From Croceicoccus sp. YJ47 (GTDB lineage: Bacteria; Pseudomonadota; Alphaproteobacteria; Sphingomonadales; Sphingomonadaceae): a DNA stretch of 64,000 nucleotides. The translations under genes and the position numbers were made by a program. The notes beneath the pieces are model-generated. The model saw only the letters and a list, made by a program, of their open reading frames with translations. It made no database searches and was not told the origin of the DNA. The number at the start of each line of letters is the position of its first letter. Positions within the stretch are counted from its first letter, which is position 1. The DNA lies in NCBI RefSeq assembly GCF_016745095.1, contig NZ_CP067087.1, positions 1,538,501-1,602,500 of the forward strand, in the 5' to 3' direction. Below are positions 1 through 8,725 of this stretch, piece after piece.

Positions 1-419
1 GCCCATAACAGCCATCCGTTGCGCGCGCTGACCACGTCGCGGGCGACGGGTTCGATCACGTCGGCGACGACGGCGGGCACGGCGAGGAGAAATGCATTGA
101 TCGCCGCGGTCCGGTCGCTGGCATCCCCGAACAGCGAGAAGATCGCCGCGCCTGTTATGAAGAACGGAAACAGCGACAGGATGGCCATATAGGCGAGATT
201 GCCCGCGTGGATGAACCCGTCATTATAGGCGCCTGTCCACACGCGCTTCGCAATGGCGAAGAAGCGCGAGCCGGGTCCGACTTCCTGTTTTGCAACGCGG
301 ATGCCCTTGCGCAATTCGGCGCGCAGATGGGCGGCATGGCGGCGGCGCCCCTCGGGCGTGAATTCGGCCGGGTGGACGGAGGCGGAATCGCCCTCTTCGC
401 GGGGCGGGGGCGGCCTCAC
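1..419 (-). CDS. YihY/BrkB family inner-membrane protein, N-terminal part (runs off the window)
   Basis: This is the N-terminal 139 codons of a YihY/virulence factor BrkB-type integral membrane protein; the rest lies beyond position 1. The start is a GTG whose GTGA overlaps the stop of the upstream J-domain gene, so the two are probably co-translated. After a charged, proline-rich cytoplasmic stretch (about 60 residues, with RRRHAAHLRAELRKGI) comes the family hallmark ...AYNDGFIHAGNLAYMAILSLFPFF, here split over residues 67-90 as GFIHAGNLAYMAILSLFPFF, followed by an ITGAAIFSLFG membrane segment. The family is probably involved in transport or envelope function, but its exact role is unsettled. 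The identification is good; the function is not known. Confidence 0.85.
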   Translation of the reverse strand, partial: MRPPPPREEGDSASVHPAEFTPEGRRRHAAHLRAELRKGIRVAKQEVGPGSRFFAIAKRVWTGAYNDGFIHAGNLAYMAILSLFPFFITGAAIFSLFGDASDRTAAINAFLLAVPAVVADVIEPVARDVVSARNGWLLW

Positions 420-1393
420 ACGCCGAGCTTTGCCCTGACCGAACGGGAATCCTGCCACCCGTCGAGCCGGGCTTTCAGATCGGGATCGTTTTCGGGGAGA
501 TCGATGACGAGCGTCACCAGCTGATCGCCGCGCCCGCCGGCCTTGCGGGTAAAGCCGCGGCCCTTGAGGCGCAGCACCCGGCCCGACGAACTCCCCGGCG
601 CAATGGTCAGCATCACCGGTCCCTCGACCGTGGGCACCTTGACCTTGGCGCCGTTCACCGCCTCGTCCAGTGTGACGGGGAGGTCGATCCGCACCGCATC
701 GTCGTCGCGGCGAAAGATCGGGTGCGGCTTTTCCACGATGGTCACGATCGCATCGCCATGGCCGCCGGGGCCGGCCTCGCCCTTGCCAGAGAGGCGCATC
801 TGCGTGCCGTCCTCGGCGCCGGCGGGCAGTTTCAGGTCGATGGTCTTCCCATCGGCCAGCGTGATCCGCTGCGTTTCGAGATTGGCGAGATCGGGAAGCG
901 TCACGGCGAGGCGATATTGCACGTTCGCCCCCTTCGTCGCAGGGCCGCGCCGGCGTCCGCCGCCCATTCCGGCCCCGCCCATGCCGCCGCCCATGCCGGA
1001 CGAGCGACCGCCGCCGAAGATCCCCTCGAACAGGTCGGAGAGGTCGACATCTTCGGTGTGCATGCCGCCGCCGCCCATTCCGCCGCCCATGCCCCCCATG
1101 CCGCCGCGCGGATCGCCGCCGCGAAAGCCGCCGCCCGATCCGCCCCGGCCATAACCGAAGGGCGATGTCGGATCGCCGTTCATGTCGATCTCGCCACGGT
1201 CGAAACGGGCGCGCTTGTCCTTGTCGGACAGGAGGTCATACGCCTTCGTCACGTCCGAAAACCGTTCCGCCGCCTTCGGGTTGTCGGAGTTGCGATCGGG
1301 GTGCAATTCCTTCGCCAGCTTGCGATAGGCGGACTTGATATCTTTTTCGGTGGCGCCGCGCGCAACGCCGAGGGTGGAATAGGGATCAGCCAT
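416..1393 (-). CDS. DnaJ-type co-chaperone without zinc finger (CbpA-like, type II J-protein)
   Basis: The 325-residue protein has an N-terminal J-domain (residues 1-68) with the HPD motif at residues 31-33, which stimulates DnaK ATPase activity. A very glycine/methionine-rich linker follows (about 75-150, repeated GGMGG units), then two DnaJ C-terminal substrate-binding domains (about 155-315). The CxxCxGxG zinc-finger repeats of true DnaJ are absent, so this is a CbpA/type-II J-protein rather than the main DnaJ. The ATG is 172 bases from the divergently transcribed pdxH, so promoters for both should lie in that gap. The downstream YihY gene overlaps its stop codon. Confidence 0.92.
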   Translation of the reverse strand: MADPYSTLGVARGATEKDIKSAYRKLAKELHPDRNSDNPKAAERFSDVTKAYDLLSDKDKRARFDRGEIDMNGDPTSPFGYGRGGSGGGFRGGDPRGGMGGMGGGMGGGGMHTEDVDLSDLFEGIFGGGRSSGMGGGMGGAGMGGGRRRGPATKGANVQYRLAVTLPDLANLETQRITLADGKTIDLKLPAGAEDGTQMRLSGKGEAGPGGHGDAIVTIVEKPHPIFRRDDDAVRIDLPVTLDEAVNGAKVKVPTVEGPVMLTIAPGSSSGRVLRLKGRGFTRKAGGRGDQLVTLVIDLPENDPDLKARLDGWQDSRSVRAKLGV

Positions 1394-1565
1394 GCCCGAT
1401 AGCTAGGGTGCGGGAGGGCGATAGGCAATGTTTCAATGCGCGATACGCGGCAATACCCAGTGCCCCGTGCGCGTGTCGGGAAGGCGCATTCGGGCACGGG
1501 AACGCTTTGCGCATCGCGCGCGCTTGATTTACGAGGCGCCACGCATCGCGGCAAAGGACGTGCAG

Positions 1566-2195
1566 ATGACCGAGATTTCGAACGAGACCACCATCCCCGC
1601 GCATGACCCGCACGGATTGTTCACGCAATGGATGGCCGAGGCGCGCGCATCCGAACCCAATGACGGCAATGCGGTGGCGCTGGCCACGGCAACGCCCGAT
1701 GGCGCGCCATCCGTACGCATGGTCCTGCTCAAGGGGCACGAGGACGGCACGGCGGATCGCGGGCCGGGCGGTTTCGTCTTCTACACCAACCTGACCAGCC
1801 GCAAGGCGGGCGAACTGCTCGCAAATCCGCAGGCCGCGATGCTGTTCCACTGGAAAAGCCTGCGCCGGCAGATCCGCATTACCGGCCGCGTCGCGCAGGT
1901 ATCCGATGATGAGGCCGATGCCTATTTCGCGACCCGTTCGCGCGATTCGCAGCTCGGCGCGCATGCCTCGGACCAATCCTCACCGCTGCCCGACCGGCAG
2001 GATTTCGTTGACCGTTTCGAACAGGCGCGCGACCGCTACGAAGGGCAGGATGTGCCGCGTCCCGAATTCTGGTCCGGGTTCCGGCTCACCCCGGATGCCA
2101 TCGAATTCTGGAGCGACCGGCCCCATCGCCTGCACGAACGCCGCGTGTTTCGCGCCGCCGATGGCGGCTGGACGAGCGCGATGCTCTACCCCTAG
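1566..2195 (+). CDS. pdxH: Pyridoxamine 5'-phosphate oxidase
   Basis: FMN-dependent oxidase that converts pyridoxine or pyridoxamine 5'-phosphate to pyridoxal 5'-phosphate, the last step of vitamin B6 synthesis and salvage, in the cytosol. The 209-residue product shows the expected motifs in order: RMVLLKG, a FYTNLTSRKAGEL block that binds FMN, RQIRITG, SRDSQLGAHASDQSS, and WSGFRLTPDAIEFW followed by a C-terminal HERRVF strand. The frame is open further upstream, but the ATG at 1566 is preferred because AAGGAC lies 8 bases before it and because it matches the family length. The cation transporter gene starts 10 bases after its stop. Confidence 0.95.
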   Translation: MTEISNETTIPAHDPHGLFTQWMAEARASEPNDGNAVALATATPDGAPSVRMVLLKGHEDGTADRGPGGFVFYTNLTSRKAGELLANPQAAMLFHWKSLRRQIRITGRVAQVSDDEADAYFATRSRDSQLGAHASDQSSPLPDRQDFVDRFEQARDRYEGQDVPRPEFWSGFRLTPDAIEFWSDRPHRLHERRVFRAADGGWTSAMLYP

Positions 2196-2205
2196 ACGAG
2201 GTTTC

Positions 2206-3201
2206 ATGGACACCGCCCCCTCCGCCGCACCCGCCCGCGCCGCGCCCGACCCGGCGACGCGCGCCTCGCTCACCCGGAGCGCCGCCTTCGGCAGCATGGC
2301 GGTGGCCGGGCTGCTGCTCGTGCTCAAGCTATGGGCGGTGTGGCAGACTGGCTCGGCGGCAATGCTGGGCAGCGTTGCCGATACCGCGCTCGACCTCGTG
2401 GCCAGCCTTGCCACCCTCGTTGGCGTGTGGGTCGCGGCGCAGCCCGCCGACCACGACCACCGCTTCGGCCATGGCAAGGCGGAGGCGCTCGCCGCGCTGG
2501 TGCAGGTCGTGCTGATCTCCATTTCCGCGGTCGGTATCGCGGCCCGCGCGGTGGAACAATGGCTGGGCGGTGCACGGCCGGAGGCGGCGGAGAGCGGCAT
2601 TGCCGTGTCCGCCATTGCGATGGTCGCGACGCTGGGCCTGCTGTTGTGGCAACGCCATGTCATCCGCCGCACCGGCAGCCTCGCGATACAGACCGACCAT
2701 GTGCATTACCGCTCGGACCTGTTGCTCAACCTCGCGGTGATCGCGGCGCTGATGCTCGATCAGTATGCCGGCATTACCGGGGCCGATCCGGTCTTCGCGC
2801 TCGGCATCGCGGTCTGGCTGGCGTGGAATGCGTGGGGCGCGAGCCGGGACGCGGTCGATAACCTGATGGATCGGGAATGGCCGGTAGAACGGCGCGAAAG
2901 GCTGCTCGACCTGATGCGGGATCACCCGGCGCTGCGCGGTGTCCACGACCTGCGCACCCGGACGAGCGGCACGCATGATTTCGCGCAATTCCACATGAAC
3001 GTCGACGGGCAGATGACCGTCGCCGCCGCGCATCAGGTGATGGACGAGATCGAGGCCGCGCTGGCCCGCGAATTTCCGGGGACCGAATTCCTCATCCATC
3101 CCGACCCCGACGGCCATGCCGAACCCGGATCGCCGCGCCCGGTTGACCTCCTCACCGCCGGGGTCGACGCCGATTTCCCCGAAACCCAGACACAGGGATA
3201 A
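2206..3201 (+). CDS. Cation diffusion facilitator family metal efflux transporter (FieF-like)
   Basis: The 331-residue protein is a CDF proton/divalent-metal antiporter. Several hydrophobic helices span residues 25-205. The metal site residues are visible as SVADTALDL in helix 2 and DHDHRFGHGKAEALA just after it; a second TDHVHYRSDLLLNL block carries the HxxxD pair of helix 5. The C-terminal 90 residues form the cytosolic regulatory domain with a histidine-containing HDLRTRTSGTHDFAQFHMNVDG stretch (given here only as a position, about 255-277). The likely substrates are Zn2+, Fe2+ or Co2+, as in FieF. The start is the ATG 10 bases after pdxH; longer in-frame starts overlap pdxH and add no homologous sequence. 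Confidence 0.92.
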   Translation: MDTAPSAAPARAAPDPATRASLTRSAAFGSMAVAGLLLVLKLWAVWQTGSAAMLGSVADTALDLVASLATLVGVWVAAQPADHDHRFGHGKAEALAALVQVVLISISAVGIAARAVEQWLGGARPEAAESGIAVSAIAMVATLGLLLWQRHVIRRTGSLAIQTDHVHYRSDLLLNLAVIAALMLDQYAGITGADPVFALGIAVWLAWNAWGASRDAVDNLMDREWPVERRERLLDLMRDHPALRGVHDLRTRTSGTHDFAQFHMNVDGQMTVAAAHQVMDEIEAALAREFPGTEFLIHPDPDGHAEPGSPRPVDLLTAGVDADFPETQTQG

Positions 3202-3207
3202 GCCGCC

Positions 3208-4008
3208 ATGCCCCGCATAGCCTACTGGCACGTCGATGCCTTCGCCGCCCGCGCGTTCGAGGGGAACCAGGCTGCCGTCATGCTGTTCGACGCCTTTCCC
3301 GACGATGCCACGATGCAGCGCATCGGCGAGGAGAACAATTTCGCCGAGACCGCCTTCGTCGTGCCGTATGACGGGGAGGAGGCGGATTATCACCTGCGCT
3401 GGTTCACGCCGGAGACGGAAATCCGGCTGTGCGGCCATGCGACGCTGGCGGCGGGGCATGCGTTGCTGACCCGCGATGGCGGCGCGGAACTGCGCTTTGC
3501 CACGCGGCGGGCGGGCATACTCCGCGTGCGGCGGCAGGGTGAGGGAGGCGAGGGTTACGCGCTCGCGCTGCCCGCGATCCCGACGCAGCCGGGCGAATGG
3601 CCCGCCGCCGTTGCCGGGCTGGGCGCGATGCCGCAGGCGATCCACCGCCACCCCGATGGCTACGACATCTTTCTCTATGACAGCGAGGAGGCCGTGCGCG
3701 CCTTGCGTCCCGACATGGCCGCGCTCGCCGCGCTGGGCGATGCGCAGTTCATCTGCACCGCGCCCGGCGCCGCGACCGACGTGGTCAGCCGCGTTTTCGT
3801 GCCCGGCGCCGGCGTTGCGGAGGACAGCGTCACCGGAAGCGCGCATGCCGCGCTCACCCCGTTCTGGGCAAAACGGCTGGGGCAGGCGGAATTCACCGCG
3901 TTTCAGGCCTCGCGCAGGGGCGGGCGGCTGACCTGCCGGCTCGATGGCGACACGGCGTGGCTGGGCGGGCCGTGCGTGACGGTGGTGACGGGCGAATTTG
4001 CCTACTGA
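3208..4008 (+). CDS. PhzF family isomerase/epimerase-like protein
   Basis: The 266-residue protein has the PhzF/YddE two-lobed fold. It begins with the typical YWHVDAFAARAFEGNQAAV block. The EENNFAETAFV segment carries the catalytic-type glutamate, RWFTPETEIRLCGHATLAA is the most conserved family signature, and EDSVTGSAHAAL near residue 210 completes the active site. In PhzF the family isomerises a dihydro-anthranilate on the phenazine path, but this gene stands alone with no phz partners, so the substrate is unknown. It follows the CDF gene by 6 bases and probably shares its transcript. Its end overlaps the convergent hydrolase gene by 7 bases. Confidence 0.9.
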   Translation: MPRIAYWHVDAFAARAFEGNQAAVMLFDAFPDDATMQRIGEENNFAETAFVVPYDGEEADYHLRWFTPETEIRLCGHATLAAGHALLTRDGGAELRFATRRAGILRVRRQGEGGEGYALALPAIPTQPGEWPAAVAGLGAMPQAIHRHPDGYDIFLYDSEEAVRALRPDMAALAALGDAQFICTAPGAATDVVSRVFVPGAGVAEDSVTGSAHAALTPFWAKRLGQAEFTAFQASRRGGRLTCRLDGDTAWLGGPCVTVVTGEFAY

Positions 4009-5123
4009 ACCGGGAACAGCGTCACGATTTCGCGCAATGCGGCATTGAGCGCGTCCATCTGGACCCGGTCCGAATTGCCGAGCCGCACGATCGTCAGCCC
4101 CTGTTCCGGCGAAACGATCGTGAATTGCCCCCGATGGCCGAGCGCGGCGAACAGCGTGTCCGGCGCATCGGCGGGAAACAGCACCGCATTGCGCCCCTCC
4201 GGCCGGGAATGGTTGAGCCAGACATGCCCGCCATAGGCCGGATCGCCGGGCGATGACGTCGTCATGAAACGCACCCAGGCACGCGGCACGATCTGCGCCC
4301 CGTTCGCCATGCCGCCCTTGCGCAGCATCTCCCCGAATTTCGCCCAGTCGCGCGCCGGGGCGTGGACCATGCTGCCCCCGATCATCGTGCCGGCGCGGTC
4401 ATATTCCGCGATCGTCGCATCCATGCCGACGGGATCGAACAGCCGCATCTGAAGATAGCGGTGCATCGCATCGCGCCGCCGGTCGGGGTCGGTGGAGCGG
4501 GTGAGCGCCCGCGCCGCAATATCGGCAAGGATGACGCTCGTCGGCGTGGCATAGTTGAACTGCTCTCCCGGCGTCTGGTCGAGCAGCTGCGTCTCGGCAT
4601 AGGCGGCCATGTCGTCGCGCCCGTCCACGGCGAGCATGCGGACCGTGTCGGCATCCTGTGCCGGGTTCGCGCTTTCGGCATGGCGCAGGCCGGAGCGCAT
4701 CTGCAACAAATGGCGGATGGTGATGTCGCCGCGCGGATCGCCGGGCCGCTGCCACGCGGGGATCGGCGCCGGATGATCCAGCGAAAGCGCCCCGTCCGCG
4801 ATCAGCATGCCGATGAGAACGCCGGTCACGGTCTTGCTCATCGACCAGCCGATCATGGCGGTGTCCGCATCATATGTTTCGGCATAGCGTTCGGCGACGA
4901 CCTTGCCATCGTGCAGGATCAGCAGCGCGCGCGTTTCGCCCGCCGCCTCGGCAAACACATCGTCGATGGCATAGGCGAGCTTTTCGCGGGGAACATCGGC
5001 GCCGCGCGGAATCGCGGCGCGCGATTCGGCACTTGGCGGCTGCGGGCCGGTTTCCTGTGGCGAACAGGCGGCGAGCGCTGGCACGCAGAGCAGGGCGAGC
5101 ATAGAAGGGAGGCGGCGCATCAT
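4002..5123 (-). CDS. Serine hydrolase of the class C beta-lactamase/PBP family, lipoprotein
   Basis: The 373-residue product begins with a lipoprotein signal peptide (MMRRLPSMLALLCVPALAAC; lipobox ALAAC, lipidated Cys20), so it should sit on the periplasmic side. The catalytic SxxK is SMSK at residues 94-97. A FNYATPTSVILADIAARAL segment occupies the place of the YxN motif, and a GHRGQFTIVSPEQGL block stands near the usual KTG position. This resembles esterase/NylB-type members more than true beta-lactamases, so antibiotic hydrolysis should not be assumed. It is transcribed divergently, with only 38 bases of spacing, from a small conserved membrane-anchored protein. Confidence 0.85.
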   Translation of the reverse strand: MMRRLPSMLALLCVPALAACSPQETGPQPPSAESRAAIPRGADVPREKLAYAIDDVFAEAAGETRALLILHDGKVVAERYAETYDADTAMIGWSMSKTVTGVLIGMLIADGALSLDHPAPIPAWQRPGDPRGDITIRHLLQMRSGLRHAESANPAQDADTVRMLAVDGRDDMAAYAETQLLDQTPGEQFNYATPTSVILADIAARALTRSTDPDRRRDAMHRYLQMRLFDPVGMDATIAEYDRAGTMIGGSMVHAPARDWAKFGEMLRKGGMANGAQIVPRAWVRFMTTSSPGDPAYGGHVWLNHSRPEGRNAVLFPADAPDTLFAALGHRGQFTIVSPEQGLTIVRLGNSDRVQMDALNAALREIVTLFPVQ

Positions 5124-5161
5124 CGTGCCGCCCGTTCAACCGCGAAGCGCAGGCAAAGGCA

Positions 5162-5563
5162 ATGGCCGACACTGACATGCCCACCAGTAACACGCCGAAA
5201 CGCAAGGGCGCGCCGCATTCCCCGGCTCGCCACCCCATCCGGCAACCGCCGCGCACCGTCGCGATGATCGTGCTTGCCATCCTGATCGCCGCGGGGGTGG
5301 CGTGGTATCGCTATCAACCCGGCCTTGCGGCGCAGGCGGAGGCGGGGACGGCGTTCGGTGCGCGCACGGCCTGCTCCTGTCGCCAGATCGGCGGGCGTGA
5401 CCTGTCCGATTGCAGGAAGGATTTCGAACCGGGCATGGACCTCGTGATGTTGAGCGAGGACGCCGACGAACGCAGCGTGACCGCGCGCGTGCCCCTGCTC
5501 GCATCGAGTACGGCGACATGGCGCGAGGGATACGGTTGCGTGCTCGACCCTTACGAGGGATAG
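5162..5563 (+). CDS. Small membrane-anchored cysteine-containing protein, function unknown
   Basis: The 133-residue protein has a basic, proline-rich N-terminus (1-31), one transmembrane helix (about 32-50, VAMIVLAILIAAGVAWY) and a roughly 75-residue C-terminal domain that should face the periplasm. That domain has four cysteines (ACSCRQ, DLSDCRKD and GYGCVLD), enough for two disulphides. No function is recognised. The divergent serine hydrolase 38 bases away suggests a shared promoter region and perhaps a shared envelope role; this is inference from position. Its 3' end overlaps the convergent gene at 5551 by 13 bases. Confidence 0.7.
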   Translation: MADTDMPTSNTPKRKGAPHSPARHPIRQPPRTVAMIVLAILIAAGVAWYRYQPGLAAQAEAGTAFGARTACSCRQIGGRDLSDCRKDFEPGMDLVMLSEDADERSVTARVPLLASSTATWREGYGCVLDPYEG

Positions 5564-6453
5564 CGGCATTCTTCCTGCCGGTTCGACGGCAGTTCGGGCC
5601 ATCCCGTGTTTCCGGCAAGCGGCGGCGGCGGGGCCGATGGCATGGGCGGCGGCGGCGGAACCGTGGCCTGGCACCGGTTCAGCGTGCCACCCCGCGCCAT
5701 GCAGTGGTCGATGGCCTCGTCCCGCATGGTGCTGGCCCGCCGCTGCTCTGCGGTCAGCATGGCGTCATAGGCGGCTTGCAACCGGGCATCCTCTTCGCGC
5801 GAATTGCGGCAGATGGGAATGTTGCGAACCTCCGACACCGCCGCAATCGCTCCCGCGCCGCACACCGCATGCCAGCGCCGTTCGACCGCCGCATCGCGGA
5901 CGATGCTCTCAAAATAGACAAGCCCCTCCGCCCCGACGCGCAGGATATTCTGCGGCTCCGGCCCGGCGCCGATCGCGAGCCGGTTGGCATCGTCGCGCAA
6001 CAGGCCCGCCTGTCGCGAGAACGCGAGCAGCGGCCCCTCCGCGTCATCCAGACGGAAACACCCACGGGCGAGCACGATGCGGTGGCGGCCATAGAGGTCC
6101 ACGAAACTTTCATCGGTGTCCATGTCGACGGCGACCACATGACGCGGCGGCGTATTCACGATCCAGAGCTTGACGAGAGCGGACAGGTCGCCCGGCACCG
6201 GCGAAAAACGTATCGGCGCAAAGATCCGCACCCGGTCCGCCTGCGGCGCGGAGAGCAGGGTTCCGGCCCCGAACGGCGGATCTCCAATGGTAACGCCGAC
6301 AGGCGGTGGCGCGGCGACAGCAGGCGGCAATTCCGCCACGTGCAGCCCAAGGGGCGGGCCGACATATTCCGGCTCATCGCCAATCAACACATCGATGAGC
6401 GCCGCGAGCGCCAGCGCGGTCCATGCCGCGACCAGCACGCCCGCACGTGTCAT
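5551..6453 (-). CDS. Hypothetical exported or membrane-anchored protein
   Basis: The 300-residue protein has a single N-terminal hydrophobic segment (residues 3-24, signal peptide or anchor), a mid-region with predicted beta character (about 70-200) and a C-terminal part with a run of prolines ([13 protein letters not shown] at about 265-280). Four cysteines are spread through the second half. The start at 6453 is chosen because its ATGA overlaps the stop of mnmA by 4 bases and it gives a clean hydrophobic N-terminus; an upstream in-frame start would lie inside mnmA. No domain is recognised. Cotranscription with mnmA is likely. Confidence 0.6.
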   Translation of the reverse strand: MTRAGVLVAAWTALALAALIDVLIGDEPEYVGPPLGLHVAELPPAVAAPPPVGVTIGDPPFGAGTLLSAPQADRVRIFAPIRFSPVPGDLSALVKLWIVNTPPRHVVAVDMDTDESFVDLYGRHRIVLARGCFRLDDAEGPLLAFSRQAGLLRDDANRLAIGAGPEPQNILRVGAEGLVYFESIVRDAAVERRWHAVCGAGAIAAVSEVRNIPICRNSREEDARLQAAYDAMLTAEQRRASTMRDEAIDHCMARGGTLNRCQATVPPPPPMPSAPPPPLAGNTGWPELPSNRQEECRYPS

Positions 6454-7643
6454 CCGGGCAGGGCCTCGCTCGCCCCCGTCTCCTCGATCCAGCCGCCACC
6501 GATCACCCGGTCCCCGCAATAGAGCACCGCCGCCTGCCCCGGCGCGACGCCATATTCGGGCGTGTCAAACAGGATGCGCGTGCGCGCCCCGTCGCCCAGC
6601 GGCCCGTCGAGCGTGACCGGCACCGGCTTCGCCAAAGAACGAACCTTTGCGGTAATGGGAGCGTCGGGTATGGGGCCGATCCGGTTCGTTTCACCGATCA
6701 CCGCGCTGTCGACGGCGAGCAATCGCTTTGGCCCGACCAGCACGCGCCCCGCATCGGCGTCGATCCGCACGACATAGAGCGGCTCGTCCTGCCCCCCGAT
6801 TTCGAGGCCGCGCCGCTGCCCGACCGTATAGTGGATGATCCCCTTGTGCCGGCCCAGCACCGCGCCGCTCAGCGCATGGACGATGTCGCCCTTGTCCTCG
6901 GCCTCCGGGCGCAATTTGCGCACCAGCGCGGCATAATTGCCGTCGGGCACGAAGCAGATGTCCTGGCTGTCCGGCTTCCCCGCGACGCCAAGGCCGAGCG
7001 CGGTGGCGATTTCGCGCACCTGCGACTTGGGCAATCCGCCCAAGGGGAAGCGAATGAAATCGAGTTGCGCCTCGGTGGTGGCGTAGAGGAAATAGCTCTG
7101 GTCCCGGGCCGGGTCGGCGGCGCGGTGGAGTTCCGGGCCGTGCGCGCCCATCGCCCTCCGGACATAATGGCCCGTCGCCAGGCAATCGGCGCCCAGGTCG
7201 CGGGCCATCGCGAACAGATCGGTGAATTTCGGCCCGATATTGCAGCGGATGCAGGGCACGGGCGTGCGCCCGTCCAGATATTCGTCGGCGAACCGGTCGA
7301 CGACCTCTTCGCGAAAGGCGCTTTCATGATCGAACACGTAATGCGCGATGCCGAGCCGGTCGGCCACCGCGCGCGCGTCGCGTATGTCGTCCCCGGCACA
7401 GCACGCGCCCTTGCGCTTCACCGCCTCGCCATGATCGTAGAGTTGCAGCGTCACGCCGATGACCTCGGCCCCGCTCGCCGCGGCAAGGGCGGCCACGACG
7501 GAGCTGTCCACACCGCCCGACATCGCGACGACGATGCGTTTGTCGCCGGGCGCGCCGCCGAGTTGAAAGAGCGCGCCGGCATCGAGACCGGCGGGAAGCG
7601 CGGGAGCGGCATGCGTGGCGGGGGCGGAAGCGGGATGGGACAT
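6450..7643 (-). CDS. mnmA: tRNA-specific 2-thiouridylase MnmA
   Basis: MnmA adds sulfur to U34 of tRNA-Lys, -Glu and -Gln using ATP and a persulfide relay. The PP-loop [10 protein letters not shown] (SGGVDSS at residues 42-48) binds ATP. Two catalytic cysteines are plausible in ACCAGDD and in the later [14 protein letters not shown] block, and PCIRCN is the conserved tRNA-binding segment. The 397-residue form starting at the ATG at 7643 is preferred over an in-frame start 22 codons upstream, since the extra residues are not typical. The N-terminal extension of about 35 residues before the PP-loop strand is longer than in E. coli. Confidence 0.94.
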   Translation of the reverse strand: MSHPASAPATHAAPALPAGLDAGALFQLGGAPGDKRIVVAMSGGVDSSVVAALAAASGAEVIGVTLQLYDHGEAVKRKGACCAGDDIRDARAVADRLGIAHYVFDHESAFREEVVDRFADEYLDGRTPVPCIRCNIGPKFTDLFAMARDLGADCLATGHYVRRAMGAHGPELHRAADPARDQSYFLYATTEAQLDFIRFPLGGLPKSQVREIATALGLGVAGKPDSQDICFVPDGNYAALVRKLRPEAEDKGDIVHALSGAVLGRHKGIIHYTVGQRRGLEIGGQDEPLYVVRIDADAGRVLVGPKRLLAVDSAVIGETNRIGPIPDAPITAKVRSLAKPVPVTLDGPLGDGARTRILFDTPEYGVAPGQAAVLYCGDRVIGGGWIEETGASEALPG

Positions 7644-7850
7644 GGCGCCCGCGATACACGTTTCCCCGCCGCCGCGAAAGATGGGCGCAAAAGGGCCTGC
7701 TCCACGCACCGGGCGGCGCGTTTACCCGATGATAAGGCTTCTCACCATAAAGGGATAGCGGGGCCGGCCCGTCGTTCACGTGGCGGTGGCGGCGCGCCCC
7801 CAAGAGCTTCCGTGCGGGATGGCAGAACCCGCAGGCGTAACGAGGAACCG

Positions 7851-8150
7851 ATGATCGAGAATCAGAAAATCACCCCGGCCATGGTGATCGGGCCGCAAGG
7901 CGAACCGATGACGCTGGACGATCTGCCGCCGCCCACGACGCGCCGCTGGGTCATTCGCCGCAAGGCCGAGGTCGTCGCCGCGGTCAGCGGCGGCCTGCTC
8001 ACCATTGACGAGGCATGCGACCGTTACGCGCTCAGCCTCGAGGAGATCGCGTCGTGGCAACGCGCGGTCGAACGTTCCGGCATGAAAGGACTTCGCGTCA
8101 CGCGGATTCAGAAATATCGCGACAAGTACAAGCGGCAGATGAATTACTGA
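7851..8150 (+). CDS. sciP: DUF1153 protein, homologue of the CtrA inhibitor SciP
   Basis: The 99-residue protein matches the DUF1153 family, whose Caulobacter member SciP binds the master regulator CtrA and blocks its activation of target promoters, including flagellar ones. The recognisable core runs from RRWVIRRKAEVVAAV through DRYALSLEEIASWQRAVERSG, a helix-turn-helix-like region, to a basic C-terminus (QKYRDKYKRQMNY). The start ATG at 7851 follows GAGGAACC. A CtrA/SciP circuit fits an alphaproteobacterium with the flagellar cluster found later in the window, although no direct regulation can be shown here. The 207 bases between it and mnmA hold no other gene. Confidence 0.9.
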   Translation: MIENQKITPAMVIGPQGEPMTLDDLPPPTTRRWVIRRKAEVVAAVSGGLLTIDEACDRYALSLEEIASWQRAVERSGMKGLRVTRIQKYRDKYKRQMNY

Positions 8151-8159
8151 TCCCCCAAC

Positions 8160-8184
8160 GGAACATATTGCGCAGGCCCACGTT
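8160..8184 (+). promoter_or_regulatory. EcfG (sigma-EcfG) general stress response promoter
   Basis: GGAAC at 8160-8164, then exactly 16 bases, then CGTT at 8181-8184. This is the canonical alphaproteobacterial EcfG promoter (GGAAC-N16-CGTT). It lies 28 bases before the ATG of a GlsB/YeaQ-type stress membrane protein, a common member of EcfG regulons. The match is seen in the sequence; the sigma factor assignment rests on the known consensus. Confidence 0.85.
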
Positions 8185-8212
8185 TCCCTCCCAATATTGA
8201 AGGAGGCATGAC

Positions 8213-8476
8213 ATGGGTTTTATTATTGCACTGATCGTTGGCGGTATCATCGGTTGGCTCGCCAGCATCGTGATGCGCCGGGATGCCTCGATGGGCATTT
8301 TCTGGAATATCGTGGTGGGCATCGTCGGTTCGTTTCTCGGCCTACTCATCGGCGGGCTGTTCGGTGCCGGCTCGACGTTGACCAGCTTCGATCTCGTCGG
8401 GCTGCTGTTCTCGTTCATCGGTGCGGTTGTCCTGCTCGCCATCGTGAACATGGTGCAGCGCGGCCGCGTTCGCTAA
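8213..8476 (+). CDS. GlsB/YeaQ/YmgE family stress response membrane protein
   Basis: The 87-residue, almost wholly hydrophobic protein has three helices (about 2-20, 28-52 and 58-80) rich in glycine, with the family-typical start GFIIALIVGGIIGWLAS and the NIVVGIVGSFLGLLIGGLFG block. Members are transglycosylase-associated or stress-induced inner-membrane proteins of unclear mechanism. An AAGGAGG ribosome binding site (8200-8206) precedes the ATG, and an EcfG promoter sits just upstream. It therefore probably belongs to the general stress regulon and is highly translated when induced. Confidence 0.93.
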   Translation: MGFIIALIVGGIIGWLASIVMRRDASMGIFWNIVVGIVGSFLGLLIGGLFGAGSTLTSFDLVGLLFSFIGAVVLLAIVNMVQRGRVR

Positions 8477-8550
8477 GCCGATAACGAAAAGTCCGGTACC
8501 GGACCCGATAGAGCGCCCCCGCGGCGCGCCTGTCCCGGTCACGGTCTGCA

Positions 8551-8576
8551 ATGGGCTCGCCATACGGCGGGCCCAT
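8551..8576 (+). terminator. Hairpin terminator after the GlsB/YeaQ gene
   Basis: An 11-base stem (ATGGGCTCGCC pairing with GGCGGGCCCAT, one G-U wobble) closes on the loop ATAC. It lies 75 bases after the stop codon and is followed by a weak T-containing tail. The structure fits a terminator for the stress gene. Confidence 0.55.
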
Positions 8577-8670
8577 TTGCGTAGCGGCACCGTTGCCCCG
8601 CAGCGGTCCGCGGCACGGAATTCCGCGACACAGGCATTTCGCATGTGCGGCTTGTTTCGGGTGATATAGT

Positions 8671-8681
8671 TGTGTAACACA
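8671..8681. promoter_or_regulatory. Candidate operator: TGTGT-A-ACACA palindrome before the efflux operon
   Basis: A perfect inverted repeat, TGTGTAACACA, lies 45 bases upstream of the RND adaptor start, beside the AT-rich TGATATAGT that could serve as a -10 region. Efflux operons are often controlled by TetR- or MarR-type repressors at such sites, but no regulator gene is adjacent. The site may be chance. Confidence 0.3.
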
Positions 8682-8725
8682 GCTTATTCTTCAAATCCCG
8701 TCCGGGGCTGGGGCGGATTCGGGCA

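Noticed and set aside
1000..1150. Repeated GCCGCC/CATGCC units that look like a DNA repeat array
   Set aside because: They encode the Gly-Met-rich linker of the J-domain protein and follow its reading frame, so they are a protein-level feature.
2329..3846. A 505-codon minus-strand open frame
   Set aside because: It spans two well-supported plus-strand genes (CDF transporter, PhzF-type isomerase) and has no recognisable domain.
7720..7770. Possible CtrA box (TTAA-N7-TTAA-like) before sciP
   Set aside because: The best alignment (TTAT-N7-TAAA on the minus strand) has two or more mismatches to the consensus, so it is not supported.
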